Source: Lingula anatina (lineage: Eukaryota; Brachiopoda; Lingulata; Lingulida; Lingulidae). Taken from it: a stretch of 64,000 bases of DNA. The notes under the pieces are model-generated. The model was not told where the DNA came from, searched no databases, and saw only the letters and a list, made by a program, of their open reading frames with translations. This document shows positions 13,403 to 27,650 of the stretch, in pieces; the first letter of the stretch is position 1, and every line of letters begins with the position of its first letter. The stretch lies in assembly GCF_001039355.2 (NCBI RefSeq), contig NW_019775576.1, positions 146,534 to 210,533 of the forward strand, in the 5' to 3' direction. Both the position numbers and the translations under genes were made by a program.

Positions 13403-14681
13403 CTCCCCTACCAAAAAGTGTTAACCCTTCCACAATTATGTACATTACTACAAAACTTTTTATTTTACTATTACATGACAACTAGGCAACCGATCATTGT
13501 ATGAATTAGGGATGTTAGAAGTCGAACATTGATCTACCTAACTAACCAATGAAATGCCCCCAAACCAATTATTTTTTGACATGCGGCTCCTAAGTGAGAA
13601 GAATAATTTTTTTATACCAATCGGTTGACATAGGAGGGAGTTTTGATCCGCCGAATTGCCAGGTTTGGTTTTCCCATGAGAACCATTCAGAGGTATAAAC
13701 AACATCATTACCAAACAGGCACATGGGTAAATTTACCTGAGTAAGGCCGACCGAAGGAATTCACACCCAGAAAAGAGAGAATGTTAATAAGCCGCCTCCA
13801 AGAAAACGTTTCATAACATTTTGGAACTTGACTGCAACATTTCACAAGAACAGGGCACACAGGTGTTTCTGTGAAGGCGTTAGCACAATTCATCGTTATT
13901 TTGGCAATATTTCTGTTAGGAGACCAGTGATCACTGCCAGGAACCGTCTACGTCGAATCAGATGGTATACTGGAACTCTGGAATGGACATCAGGCAATAA
14001 CTGGGCATTGATACTGTTTTTAAATGACGACAGAATCATTGGACGCATAAGGGTTTGGAAAACAGCTGGTAAGAAGTAGCTTTCCAATTTTCTGCCTCTG
14101 ATTGACAGGACGCACCCCACTTAAGCCATGCATGGGGTGTATTGGCCACTGTATTGCATCCAAGCACTGGAAAAAACTTAAGGAATCCTGTTGATCACCC
14201 ATTTATGTTTCAGCATGATAATGCTACTCTACGTACAGCCAATGCAACAATAGGCTGGCTATGTACGGACCAGATCCAGACCCTCCAATTGACGGCTCAA
14301 TCCCTAGATCAGAACCTCATTAAGAATGTGTAAGATATCCTTGGAAATGGATAACTCAGAGATAACTCTGCAAACAAAAATGATCTCATACTATCTTTGC
14401 ACCGTATGTGGAAAGCCATCACTGCGCAAACGTTACAGAACTTTTTGACTCCAAACAGAGACGCGACAGGTGCGCCCTCCAATCCAGAAGATACTGTACA
14501 AAATACTAGAATGCGGCTTTGATTTTTTACTATGGTTTTCTTATTCATTGGTTGTATAATCAGTTAATTTTTGCGAAAAAATTACTTTAAAAAGTTGAAT
14601 AAAGAACGCTGTTTCATGACATAATTTTTTGTATCACTTTACGCATTGCGTTAGAGGTGACACTTTTTTTTGGTATAGGGG
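13403..14681 (+). mobile_element. Tc1-like (Tc1/mariner) DNA transposon, decayed, both ends present
   Basis: The element begins after TA at 13401-13402 with CTCCCCTACCAAAAAGTG and ends before TA at 14682-14683 with the matching inverted terminal sequence (CACTTTTTTTTGGTATAGGGG). A TA target duplication and a length of 1279 bp are as expected for Tc1-type elements. The interior encodes a broken transposase on the + strand. The terminal repeats have diverged in the length of the A/T run, so the copy is old and immobile. Confidence 0.85.
13828..14530 (+). pseudogene. Tc1-like transposase remnant
   Basis: Conserved blocks of the DDE transposase are recognisable in shifting frames. Around 13930-14075 there is an RLRRIRW...WTSGNNWALILFLND block followed by RVWKTAG, corresponding to the 'LF-DE' catalytic Asp region. 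Around 14205-14330 there is FQHDNATLRTANATIGWL followed by a TAQSLDQNLIKNV block, corresponding to QxDNAxxHxA and the SPDLNPIEN motif. Stops and frame changes separate the blocks (for example after 14079 and at 14333), and the key 'DE' pair is degenerate. It is not functional. Confidence 0.8.
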
Positions 14682-14683
14682 TA

Positions 14684-15473
14684 TAAATTTACTTAAATTA
14701 CTCTTAAAAGCAACTTCAGTGTAACTGGTTTTTAAAATATCCCAAAGTCATATTTTCTATTGTACGCATCCTGCAAAGCTTCTTTTCTTCCCAATTCAAA
14801 ACTTTAAATCGATAAAGCCCTTCAAATGGAAGATAATATACAGGAAGAAATGGCGGTGTTATTGACAGGCCAGTCATTTTAGAACTATATTTCTAATTAG
14901 AAATGGTTTACAACATCGAATCCAAGTGAAAGGATTGTCGAGCAATGATTCGATAGTGGGCGAAAATTGTTTCTAAATGAAATTTGGAAAATAGGAAGGT
15001 AAGAAAACATTAAACAGGAAACTGGTTTAAACCAATTCACCCTAGATGTGGTAATTGTGTTTTGATGGGAAGGACCAAATGGCAAAATGCATAAAATGAG
15101 TCCGAGATCCAACCGCCATTCATAAATAAACATTAATCTACTATTTTTGCCATACCCTACCCTGGTGGATAATATTTTAAATCCATTGATATGAGGGGAA
15201 TTTGTATCTTTTTTCAACTCTTTGTGAAGATTTAGATTGTATCTGAAAATGAGGATAAATTAGACACAGCACAATAGGTTCATCTAACACAATGCCATCA
15301 GGTACTAGTACCCTAAAGTTAAACTCGGAGGGCAGATATTTTTCACGATGTAGTACACAAAACATCGACTGATTAGCTATTTTAGTACTTTGTAATTTGT
15401 GGTGTACTGAATTATTACAAACAAACAAACAAACAAACGAATGAATAAACAAACAAACAAACAAACAAACAAA

Positions 15474-15532
<59 letters not shown>

Positions 15533-16288
15533 ATACTCTGCAGACAAGCTGCACACTTCACCAAACCCATCGGGAATATTATTTGGGAAACCGCAAATGA
15601 TGAATTTTAGAATTAATTAAAAAAATAAAAAGCAAGTTATCAAAAATGTTATTTATTCTCCGAGAATCAAGAGGCGGTGTATGCATCCTTAACGTGTGTT
15701 TATAACCCAACACTTCGTCGTCTCGCAAATATTGGTTGAGAGTTGCCTAAGGGAAAGAAAAAAATTGAGCCGAGCTCAGTGACAAAATGCAAAACAAAGA
15801 TGATCGAACTAATAAATAAATTTATCATAATATGGATTTTGATCCATAAATTTTCAATTAACTTTGAAATAAAAAAATTATATGAAAACAATTAAACAAT
15901 TGATAAAATTAGATTTTAAAAATTATCTACTTTGATATTCTACCAAAAAATAAATAAAATTAAATCTAAGGGGGCCCCAATATCTTGAATCAGGTAAGTT
16001 ATGGGAAACTGTCCGGAGGAAAAGAGATCCATCATATATCATTATAATACACAGATAAAGATGATAGCAGGGTCAACCATGTTCATAAAAATAAATATAT
16101 ATATTCATCTGAATCTTAAGTATTGTGTAAAACTTTTATTTGTCTTTAAAGTGAAAATTAAAGGGTCAGTGACCGCATCTAAAATTTGTTTTTCTGTAGA
16201 AATGACAGGGGTGGATCAAACTTATGGCGCGGGTCATCAAGGTTACCCTAGGGAAAAGGTAGGGAAAACGTTAGACACCGCCGTCGTT
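14684..16288. other. Intergenic AT-rich DNA
   Basis: No coding exon is recognised. It contains the AAAC/AAAT tetranucleotide array described separately and AT-rich sequence around 15840-15960. Confidence 0.5.
15419..15534. repeat. (AAAC)n-(AAAT)n compound microsatellite
   Basis: Tetranucleotide units change from CAAA to TAAA across about 115 bp. The translation on the minus strand is an artificial repetitive Ile/Phe/Leu/Tyr string. Confidence 0.95.
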
Positions 16289-16536
16289 ATGCCTCGGTGT
16301 GTTGCACTAAAATGTTGGAATGCACTAAAACGAACAGCAAAGGATCAGGGATTTATATGTTTACCTTTTTAAAGGACCCAGGTTTAAGAAAAACGTGGAC
16401 GGTTGAATTGAAAAGGAATACACGTACATCACACCGACTTTCGAAACGTTGTTCTGATTACATTGATAGGGAGGGGTGCGGGATGGAGCCTAAACTTTCG
16501 CGTCGACTGCGTATTGAAAATGAGATCTGGCTTTAA
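16289..16536 (+). pseudogene. THAP-type zinc-finger fragment, frameshifted
   Basis: An ATG at 16289 opens MPRCVALKCWNALKR, the N-terminal C-x4-C start of a THAP (C2CH) DNA-binding finger. After about 25 codons the frame ends in a stop at 16370-16372. The homologous continuation (LKDPGLRKTW, then a basic segment and CSDYIDREGC...RRLRIENE) lies in the +1 frame up to 16536. In a working THAP the second pair is C-x2-H, but here the His position is Tyr, and no AVPxxF motif follows. THAP domains are common in transposases and in host factors domesticated from them. This is most likely a broken exon or a transposon relic. Confidence 0.65.
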
Positions 16537-17594
16537 ACATGCTAACTGCAATATTTAGTTTCACCAAGCAAAGTAGGCAATCCAGATAGGAAGAAATCGG
16601 CAACAAGGGGGGGGGGGGGGGGGGGGTGATACAGTAACGAAATGATAAGTGAAAAGCAGAGAAAAAATAAGTTGAAATAAATACATCGAAATGATTAATT
16701 ATGGAGTCAAATTTATTTTCTTTTTAAACAGTCCACTTCTTCCCTTTAGCGTAAAGTTTGGTTGTTTTGAAAAAGGAGCCCGACAATTCTTATCTTAACT
16801 GCACAGTTTAATGCACGCTTTAATACGTACGACCCATTCATGTGTTTGTGCGTGCGTGGAACGACCGGAGATCGCCATTGAAGGGGTTATCAACAATCAG
16901 GTTTTTCAGATTTACCGCATGCATAGTCGCTGCCCCTGCTTCTCAGATACGACGGCCAGATAAGACATTAATTCCTAGCTTTATTAGTTTTTCCAATTTC
17001 TTAGATTTTATCCAAACATGTTTACGTGATTCAGTTCGTTGAAACATTTTCGTACATGTATAAATATACGATGATATATATAAACAGTCAGATAAAGTTT
17101 GACTTAAAATACTACATCTGCGTCCCTAAAATCTTTATTTCATTACCTGCACGTTATCATGCAGCGTGTAGATATTTGAGGCAGTTGAGATTTTTTTTTA
17201 TTAATTTTGTCAATTAATTAGTTAAATGCTGGGTTTTAATTTGATATTGATATTTGATAATCTCAGAAATTTGCGGAAATAAACTCTAATCAAACTCCAC
17301 TGAGAAAATTGCTATCTTTAAATCCCCTTTTTGAGCTCTAAGTTTCTTATTTTCACCAACACCAGTCAACTGATTGACTCAAAAACTAAGGTACTATTAT
17401 CGAACTCAAAAACAGCTTTACAGCTTTACAGTTATTAGATGGGTTTGGGAATGCCTTGGCGTCTAAGGAAAGTGTTAAAATTTCAAAGATATTGAAATTC
17501 TTGCTGTATAAAAGCTTATTGTGCGCATTTAACAATTTTAAAAAAATTAACAAGAGTGAGCGCATTTTGTAAGGCAAATTTTGGAAACACATTG
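16537..17594. other. Intergenic DNA left of the inverted duplication
   Basis: Nothing beyond a poly-G run (about 16609-16626) and AT-rich sequence is recognised. Confidence 0.5.
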
Positions 17595-17819
17595 AATAAT
17601 TTTGCACACTTCACAAAAAATAGATAAAGTAAGAATTATTAAAAAAGAGATTCCATATAATATCAAAGGGTGTTTGGAATAGACCACCACCGAACCGTAT
17701 AATCATTTCTCTAGGGCGACGTTTTGCAAGGTCTTGACTGTAATCATCGTTTTATCTTTCAATCAGAAAATACCATTGGTATACCAGAAGAAAAACAGGT
17801 GCGGTGGATAAGGATTTGC

Positions 17820-17828
17820 ATATAAAAA
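17820..17828 (+). promoter_or_regulatory. TATA box of protease gene 1
   Basis: ATATAAAAAG lies about 80 bp upstream of the ATG at 17901, giving a 5'UTR of roughly 50 nt. The paralogue carries a changed but recognisable version (CATAAAAAG) at the same place. Confidence 0.7.
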
Positions 17829-17900
17829 GCACCCAACACGCTTCTCTCAGTATCAATCGCCGCTTTTGCGTTAGATAGACGTGGACATAAAGAGAAAAAG

Positions 17901-20874
17901 ATGAAGAGCTTTGCCATTTTTGTGGCATGCTGTTTTTTCGCTTCAGTGCGACTGGCAGAAGGTAAAAATCCGATATTTCATTTGTTTGATTGCATTTCTT
18001 TTATTTAGTTCATGCTTGATTGTTGACCAAGGTCTTTCCACTAATTTAAGACTGTTCCATGTGCGGTGTGGTATCACATTTTTCCAAATTCAAAGAAAAC
18101 GTTTTTTCCAAAGGATGATTTTATATATTTCTTTATATTCGCGTATTCGGAATTAAGCCAATATTTCATGGTACAAACTCATTGAAGGCAGCTGAAAATG
18201 AACGTTTCCCAGCATATCTGATCAAATTCTAGGTGACATTTAGTAAATGAGTGGGATGAATGGTTTAAAAAAAGCCCAAGTGCTCACTGTAAACTGCGCA
18301 AATGGTCGTCTGCTACTGAGTCTGGCCTATGTGAATGAATGCGACATTAGTGACACACCTCTATAGCCTAAACATCAATATATCTCTCTAAAATATGACG
18401 GCCGCATAGTGTACTAGTGGAGTGGAGTAAAGTGGGACAAGATTATAGGAAAACGAAAAAAATGTTTTATTCCACACCCCCTTAAAGTTCTTGATCTCTC
18501 GAGTTCAGCCGTTTATGTTGGATAAATTACGGAGTATGGTATGGTCAAGGTATCTCAAACATCTCATCATCATTTATATTGGGCTAACATTTTTACCATA
18601 TTCCACAGGACTACACTGTATCTATAACAGCAGTATAGGCCCTATAGCGTCTAATTTCAGCATCAAAATGCGGACGTCCAGTAATCACACCGATCTCGAC
18701 CGCGGGTAAAGTTCGCCGTCGCCGCAAGGTTCCCTCTGTGGGCGACAAGGGTGACGAGGGCGACGTGTCAGTCAAAATCATCGGAGGGATAGAGGCATTA
18801 CCTAACAGTTGGCCGTGGATGGCAGCCATTACGGATTCCTCAGATTACCAATACTGTGGAGGATCCCTCATCTCGGATCAGTGGGTTCTGACAGCGGCCC
18901 ACTGTGTGGCACGGTACGGGTTTTTTCCTTTCCTTTGTGTTAATAGACTATAAATTTCACCGTGAACCATTTAAATGGCATGACATTCATCCAAATCTTA
19001 TTTCAAAAGGTAAATGATATTTGGTGTCTTAGGTTTGAATAAGCCTTATGGTATCTACAATCTAAGTGTACAGTGTTTTTATTCTTGTCACATTCGATGC
19101 GATAATACATAATAATTAACAGCATAAAATCCACCATTTTTTGTCATATACTACTGTGAATATAAAGTATAGGAAATGTGAATAGCATAGGACTTCAGAA
19201 CCTAGTATCATGGGGTTTCAAGGTCACTTTAAAATGTTAGTCTGTGACAGTAAAAAAAAATATCATAGTTTCAAAAATTGAATCCAATTAGACTGGTTTT
19301 CGAATTCGAGCTGTATTTTAATCGTAAGAATAATTCCTGTAAAGTTGAGAATAGTACCTTACACGTTTTTTCCTTTATGGTGATTACGCAGGAAAATGCA
19401 TGGTGACGGTGACACCAACGGCGACGATAACAGTAATGGCGACAACAAGACAAGTGATGTCTAAGGGACCATTCCTACTGATATTTGGATCGATCTATAA
19501 TTATCCCTCTTTTCTCTTATTTTTACAGCCAACGAGCAAGCAATGTGTTCGTGCGATTGGGAGATCATAGTCTCTCGACTGATGAAAAACCTAACTATGC
19601 TATTCAAGTCGGTGCCCAGGCTATCTTCACCCACCGACGGTATAAAAGGAGGCAGTTGGTCAATGACGTGGCCTTAATTAAGCTGAAGAATCCTGTGACC
19701 TTCACTGACCAGATAAGTCCTGTGTGTCTGCCCACAGTGAACGAGGAGTTGGCAGATGGTCACTATTGCGAGACCACCGGATGGGGATGGACAGGAGGTA
19801 AGAAGGGAGGGTGGTCACTATTGCGAGACCACCGGATGGAGATGGACAGGAGGTAAGGGGAAGGGAAGTAGTGTTCATGTTTGCGAGACCACCTTATGGG
19901 GATGTACAGGAGAAAGGGGACGAGAAGTAGTGGTCGTTATTGCGAGACCACCGGATGGGGATGGACAGTAGGTAAGAAGGAGGCAGTTACATGTATTGGC
20001 CATTATTGCGAGACCACCGGATTGGGGCGGGATGGACAGGGGGTAATAAGGGAGGGTGCCTGTGCCTTATAACTGCATTCTCTTACATACATGTACGTTC
20101 AACATCAATGGTATGTGGTTTTAGTTTTAAAAAAATGTTGTATGTGTCCCTAGGCTTCTACAGTGACAAGTTACGCCAGGTGAACGTCCCGTACATCACC
20201 ACGTCCTCATGCAGAGCAACCAATTACAAAAAAAGGATTAAATCATCGATGGTATGTGCTGGACCTCTGAACGGCGGAAAGGACGCATGCTACGTGAGTA
20301 TAACCGGATTTTGTCGAGTATTTTTTTTTTTTTTTTTTGGGGGGGGGGGGTTGGTCATTGTAAAAGAGTTTTTACTGCGTGTTTTAAAAATGAGCATTTG
20401 ACATAACTGTATTCACTTTATGCTTTGTCCTGATGGCTTCATGAGACTAACACCTCGAATGTAGCTTCCTGATTGTATAAAGTACATAATCTAAAGAACC
20501 AAATAATTTTAGTTTTATTTTGTGCCCAAAGGCGTCGATTAATTGTGTAGGAGCAATGGGGAAACGGAAAAGAAAGAGCACGCGTGCGCGGGCACACACA
20601 CACACACACACAGAGAGAGAAAGAGAGAGAGAGAGAGAGTTTCTAATTTCTCTGTTCGTGTTTACCAACTTGTGTCAAATGTTGCCATAATAATTTCCAG
20701 GGAGATTCTGGCGGACCGCTGGTGTGCAAGATTGAGAGCGGAGACACAGTAACGTGGGTACAGCACGGCATCACTAGCTGGGGGTATGGCTGTGCACAGC
20801 CCAACTCCCCGGGGGTCTACAGCAAGGTCTCCTACTTGTTACCATGGATACAATCAATCATGGATAATAATTAA
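17901..20874 (+). CDS. Secreted trypsin-like serine protease (S1), copy 1
   Basis: Five exons, 17901-17961, 18661-18913, 19529-19797, 20154-20293 and 20701-20874, all GT-AG with phases 1, 2, 1, 0, encode 298 residues. Residues 1-19 are a signal peptide ([19 protein letters not shown]). The propeptide contains C24, positioned to form the chymotrypsin-type disulfide that tethers it to the catalytic domain, then a basic RRRRK stretch and a short GDKGDEGD segment. Cleavage after K59 would free I60 (IIGG). The catalytic triad is H101 (TAAHC), D151 (NDVALI) and S244 (GDSGGP). D238, six residues before the Ser, and the later SWGYG block predict cleavage after Lys/Arg. The expected role is an extracellular digestive or defence protease. 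The zymogen site itself ends in Lys, so trypsin-type activation is likely. Confidence 0.92.
19462..19500 (+). repeat. Solo MITE end in protease 1 intron 2
   Basis: About 38 bp starting TAAGGGACCATTCCTA match the left end of the MITE at 22228-22264 with one difference. They end about 28 bp before the exon 3 acceptor. Only one terminus is present, so this is a truncated insertion or an excision remnant. Confidence 0.6.
19757..20055 (+). repeat. Minisatellite built from the exon 3 / intron 3 junction (copy 1)
   Basis: Five tandem units of about 55-65 bp each contain the end of protease exon 3 (CACTATTGCGAGACCACCGG and following) plus its splice donor. Four of the five units keep a GTAA donor. 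The first is the real exon end (donor at 19798). Using the next one (19852) would shift the frame and soon meet a stop. See the matching array in the paralogue at 23744-24021. Confidence 0.85.
20593..20639. repeat. (CA)n-(GA)n microsatellite before protease 1 exon 5
   Basis: A CA run passes into a GA run in the last intron. The paralogous intron has a CT/GA run at the corresponding place (22738-22780), so the repeat predates the duplication. Confidence 0.9.
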
Positions 20875-20910
20875 CGGATACATCGGTCTAAGAGTGGATG
20901 CAGGATTTCT

Positions 20911-21752
20911 AAGAGCAAAGGAGGTTCGAAACCGGAAGTACGTTAAGAAGCTTGATAGTTATGGCATTTTGTTGTACACACAGAACACTTAGATAATATG
21001 TGCACGTACTAATTACACATCTTGGCTTAATTTGCCCTAAATGAAGCTCATAAAATATAGTACAGTTGCTGACCTTACTTATGCTCCGAGTTGGCAAGGC
21101 GTTGAAAGCACGCTGTTATCTAGCTACTTACACCAAGGACCTATACGTCCTTGCTTAAACGTACTTCCGACTTGGGAGTTCCACCCCCTTGAAGAAGCCT
21201 ATTGGTGGGCGAAGGGATGAAAATATACTGAGGTACCTTTATTGAGGACGAAGTTGTGGTTCTCCAGCGAAGAGCATGGAAGGGAGTAGAAACATTTTGT
21301 CCCCGAGTCTGTAACAAAATAGAGATGGACCCAGCAATGCTGCACTACTAAAACAGTGTAGTCCGAGTAAAATGTGAAATCAATTTCTGAAAGGAACTTT
21401 GATATGATCATTGTACAAAGTGTGTGAATCAGTTCCGATGTACAAATGAAGAGGTAATAAAGGCAGTTAATAAGAAGTGCCGCTTTAATCTTGTGGAGCC
21501 CCGTTGTTTGTCTTTTCAATGATTAATAAATGAAACACAATTTAAGCTTTTATTTGACTAATAAACGAAACACATTTTTCATAAAATATAAATATCTTTC
21601 CTGTTTATATTATAAATGACCAATGCCCATTTATAAAGAACAGTTTATAATTAAATTTTTTTTTTTGGTTTGTGGGGAGCGAATTTTGTACTATTACGTG
21701 GTTCTTCGTTCTGTATGTGTAAGGCGACAAAATTGAAACAATGAAATAGGGA

Positions 21753-21798
<46 letters not shown>

Positions 21799-22484
21799 GT
21801 GATTGAGAAACCTTTATAGCCTTCATATGATCTTTACATTATTGTACTATTGCAAAAATTTGAACTGACAATCAAACCGTAGATAAGATGCTTACAAACA
21901 ACGAGACACATTTAAAATTATTATATTACATGTTTACGCATGACATCTTGAGCTGGCAGCCATGATGCAGTTATTTCTAAACAGTTATTTTTAAAATAGC
22001 CCTGCCCCGTAGAAGAGACCCACGAACTAAACATGAAATATCCAGTTAAGTATCTCCGTCTTTTTCACCTTGAATTTACATCAGTCATTCTTTTCATAGC
22101 CAGATACCCAGATACCCTGTACTTCAGCTCCGGTGCGATTCTGCTTCCCCATTTCCAAATCTACAAATGCGTGGAAAATGAAGCGGCTGATCCGCATTGG
22201 TGTCCATGTGTATTTGTGCCCGTGCCCTAAGGGACCATTCCTACAGATATTTGGATCGATCTATCTCCCTGGGGAGTCTCACTAAATTACTATGGACTTA
22301 ACCGGCTTAAATGTCTGTCAGGCCTAGTAAAGCTGAAAGGGGATAATTATCTTTACACCCTGGCTGATTCGGTAGGCATGACAGACATTTAAGCAGGTGA
22401 GTTGATAGCATTTTAGTGAGACTCCCCAGGGAGATAGATCGACCCAAAGGGATGGATCGATCTAGGCATGGGAACCCAGTTTTT
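20911..22484. other. Spacer between the inverted protease genes
   Basis: The two genes converge on this spacer. AATAAA hexamers at 21456-21461 and 21525-21530 are candidate poly(A) signals for copy 1. It also holds a (CA)n microsatellite (21758-21790) and a MITE (about 22228-22460). No coding exon is seen. Confidence 0.6.
22228..22460. mobile_element. MITE copy 1, inverted-repeat element
   Basis: The inverted ends read GATCGATCTATCTCCCTGGG followed by GAGTCTCACTAAA on the left and the reverse complement on the right (to about 22443), with AT-rich noncoding sequence between. Related copies lie at about 24681-24896, 26961-27156 and 63270-63510, and a solo end at 19462-19500. It has no coding capacity and presumably moved by borrowed transposase. 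Confidence 0.75.
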
Positions 22485-22519
22485 GAAATGCTGCTCCCAC
22501 TCTTAGACCGACATATCCG

Positions 22520-25950
<3,431 letters not shown>

Positions 25951-26025
25951 CTTTTTCTCTTTACGGATTCACTTGTATCTAACGCAAAAGCGGCGTTTGG
26001 TATTGAGAGGAGCGCGTTGGATGCT

Positions 26026-26034
26026 CTTTTTATG
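26026..26034 (-). promoter_or_regulatory. TATA-like box of protease copy 2
   Basis: On the minus strand, GCATAAAAAG lies about 78 bp upstream of the ATG at 25950, at the position of the ATATAAAAAG in copy 1. One base of the core is changed, which could lower promoter strength relative to copy 1. Confidence 0.6.
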
Positions 26035-26639
26035 CACCCCCGGATCCACTGCACCTGTTTCACCCCCTGGCTTTGTACAAAGATGGTATGTTTTGGTTTA
26101 AAGATAAAACTTAATTATGGTCAAGATGACCCTGGAAATGACACTCTACAGGAATGATAATACGGTTTGCTGGTGGTCCATTCACAAACATATTTGATAC
26201 GATATGGGATCTCTTTTTTTGATCTATTCTTACTTTATCTATTTTTTGTGAAGTGTGCAAAATATTATTCACTGAGTTTGGACGGGTTTCCCAAATTGTA
26301 CCCTACAAAACGCACTTTTCCTTGTTATTTTTAAGGCTTAACGATGTAAAAGGTATAAAAGTATAAAGACATTGTATGCCTTAAATTAGAAATGATTAAA
26401 GGACGATTTATTTATTGCTAATGAATTTGAGTTTTTTTTTTCATTATAAAACTAAGAACCTGGCATTCAACTACATGTAGGCTAATTGGCAGTATCAACT
26501 ATCTGGTGGTTTGCGATCAAATATCTTCACACTGAATGATGACATAAAGAAACAACGTTTAAAGGAAAGCAATATTTAAGTACTAATTTTGTCGGACGGT
26601 CCGATTTTCTAGTGGTGTCCGAGCAAACACATGGCGTTA

Positions 26640-26694
26640 TTATAACGTTACCATAACGTTTATATAACCAAAAAACTTTATGGTAACGTTATAA
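26640..26694. repeat. Perfect 17-bp inverted repeat
   Basis: TTATAACGTTACCATAA at 26640-26656 is repeated in reverse complement at 26678-26694 with a 21-bp spacer. It is about 600 bp upstream of protease copy 2. It could be a tiny MITE or a binding palindrome; nothing further supports a role. Confidence 0.7.
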
Positions 26695-26960
26695 CGACGT
26701 TTTGCGTTTGCTACCAGGGTCTTTTTGTGTTTGACGATCAATCATTGTTGCTCTGCAGTATGACGACCTTGAACCAATTGTCTCCTTTTGTCCGGTAGAT
26801 GGGAGATGTCGTCAAAATGTTTTCAGTTAGGCATTACCTTAGGTTGAAAAATAACATAGGGCTAGATGAGGTCACTGGCCTTTTTTTTCTTTTTACGTAA
26901 ATGAAAAGCATTGGATGTTCCGGTCATTACTGCGTTCAGATTCCAACATCGTACCAGCTG

Positions 26961-27156
26961 GTTCGATCCAACTCTGGGGGGGGGGGGATTTTGGCTGTAG
27001 TGCATTCAGTGTAATCATCTTAATTTTCGGAAACGCCTCCTTCAATAGCTAGTTAATTAACTAATTACCCCCTAGCAACTCGAGGAGGCGTTTCAGATAT
27101 TTAAACCGATTACAGTGATTGCACTTAAGGAGAATCTCCATCAGAGTTGGATTGCT
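26961..27156. mobile_element. MITE copy 3
   Basis: The left end GTTCGATCCAACTCTGGGG and the right end, in reverse complement starting AGCAATCCAACTCTGATGGA, define a diverged copy of the same family. The poly-G run at 26976-26987 expanded inside its left end. Confidence 0.6.
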
Positions 27157-27167
27157 GAATGCAAGGC

Positions 27168-27366
27168 CCTTTTGCTGGGAAAAGGTCCACTCTGGGTAAA
27201 ATTTGATCTAGGTACATGAAGTTTTTATGGAAAAAGGTCCACTTTTTCAGAAAAAGAACCCCCCTTTTAGGGGGGTTCTTTTTATGAAAAAGAGGACCTT
27301 TTTCCATAAAAACTTCATGAACCTAGATCAAATTTTACCCAGAGTGGACCTTTTCCCACCAAAAGG
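27168..27366. mobile_element. 199-bp almost perfect palindrome
   Basis: Two arms of about 97 bp, starting CCTTTTGCTGGGAAAAGGTC, meet at a six-base centre near 27265-27270 flanked by six C and six G. The arms differ at only a few positions, so this is much younger than the neighbouring MITE it abuts. A transcript would fold into a long uninterrupted hairpin. Confidence 0.85.
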
Positions 27367-27600
27367 GGCGGTTCTTTCGATAAATAGACGGTCATTTTGG
27401 TCTGTTGTCAGGTGGAGGGTAGCCCAGAGAAGGGGGAACTTGCGTAAAATCAACCGATATTTCGTAGGGTTTGGGGAAAAGTTGTACAGACTAAAGACGA
27501 ATTAAAGCTGACTTAATTTATCCACGAACATTGTTTTTTTTCTATCAAATTAGACTGTGTCAGTTTTGTGTTGTTTTCCGAGACAACATTCCCGGGTCAT

Positions 27601-27650
27601 AATAATAATAATAATAATATTAATAATAATAATAATAATTATTATTATTT
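27601..27650. repeat. (AAT)n/(ATT)n microsatellite
   Basis: Trinucleotide run that switches from AAT to ATT. A second run of ATT lies at 28274-28322. No gene is recognised in 27370-29380 apart from these and a poly-C/(CA)n tract at about 27859-27890. Confidence 0.85.

Larger units (their letters stand above)
17595..20910 (+). repeat. Left arm of an inverted gene duplication
   Basis: This segment matches, in opposite orientation, the segment at about 22485-26275. Similarity is seen in the upstream region (near 17597-17720 versus 26275-26150), all five protease exons, parts of the introns and about 35 bp past the stop codon. The spacer between the arms is about 1.6 kb. The introns have diverged by insertion of mobile elements, mostly in the right arm. 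The edges are set by eye. Confidence 0.8.

Noticed and set aside
15177-15554. Minus-strand 125-codon open frame
   Set aside because: It is driven by the TAAA/CAAA tetranucleotide array, which gives a repetitive Leu-Phe-Ile-Tyr pattern.
19756-20072. Overlapping open frames in intron 3 of protease copy 1
   Set aside because: They are readthrough of the junction minisatellite; the repeated RDH/ETTGWGW peptides are out of frame with the protease after the true donor and end in stops.
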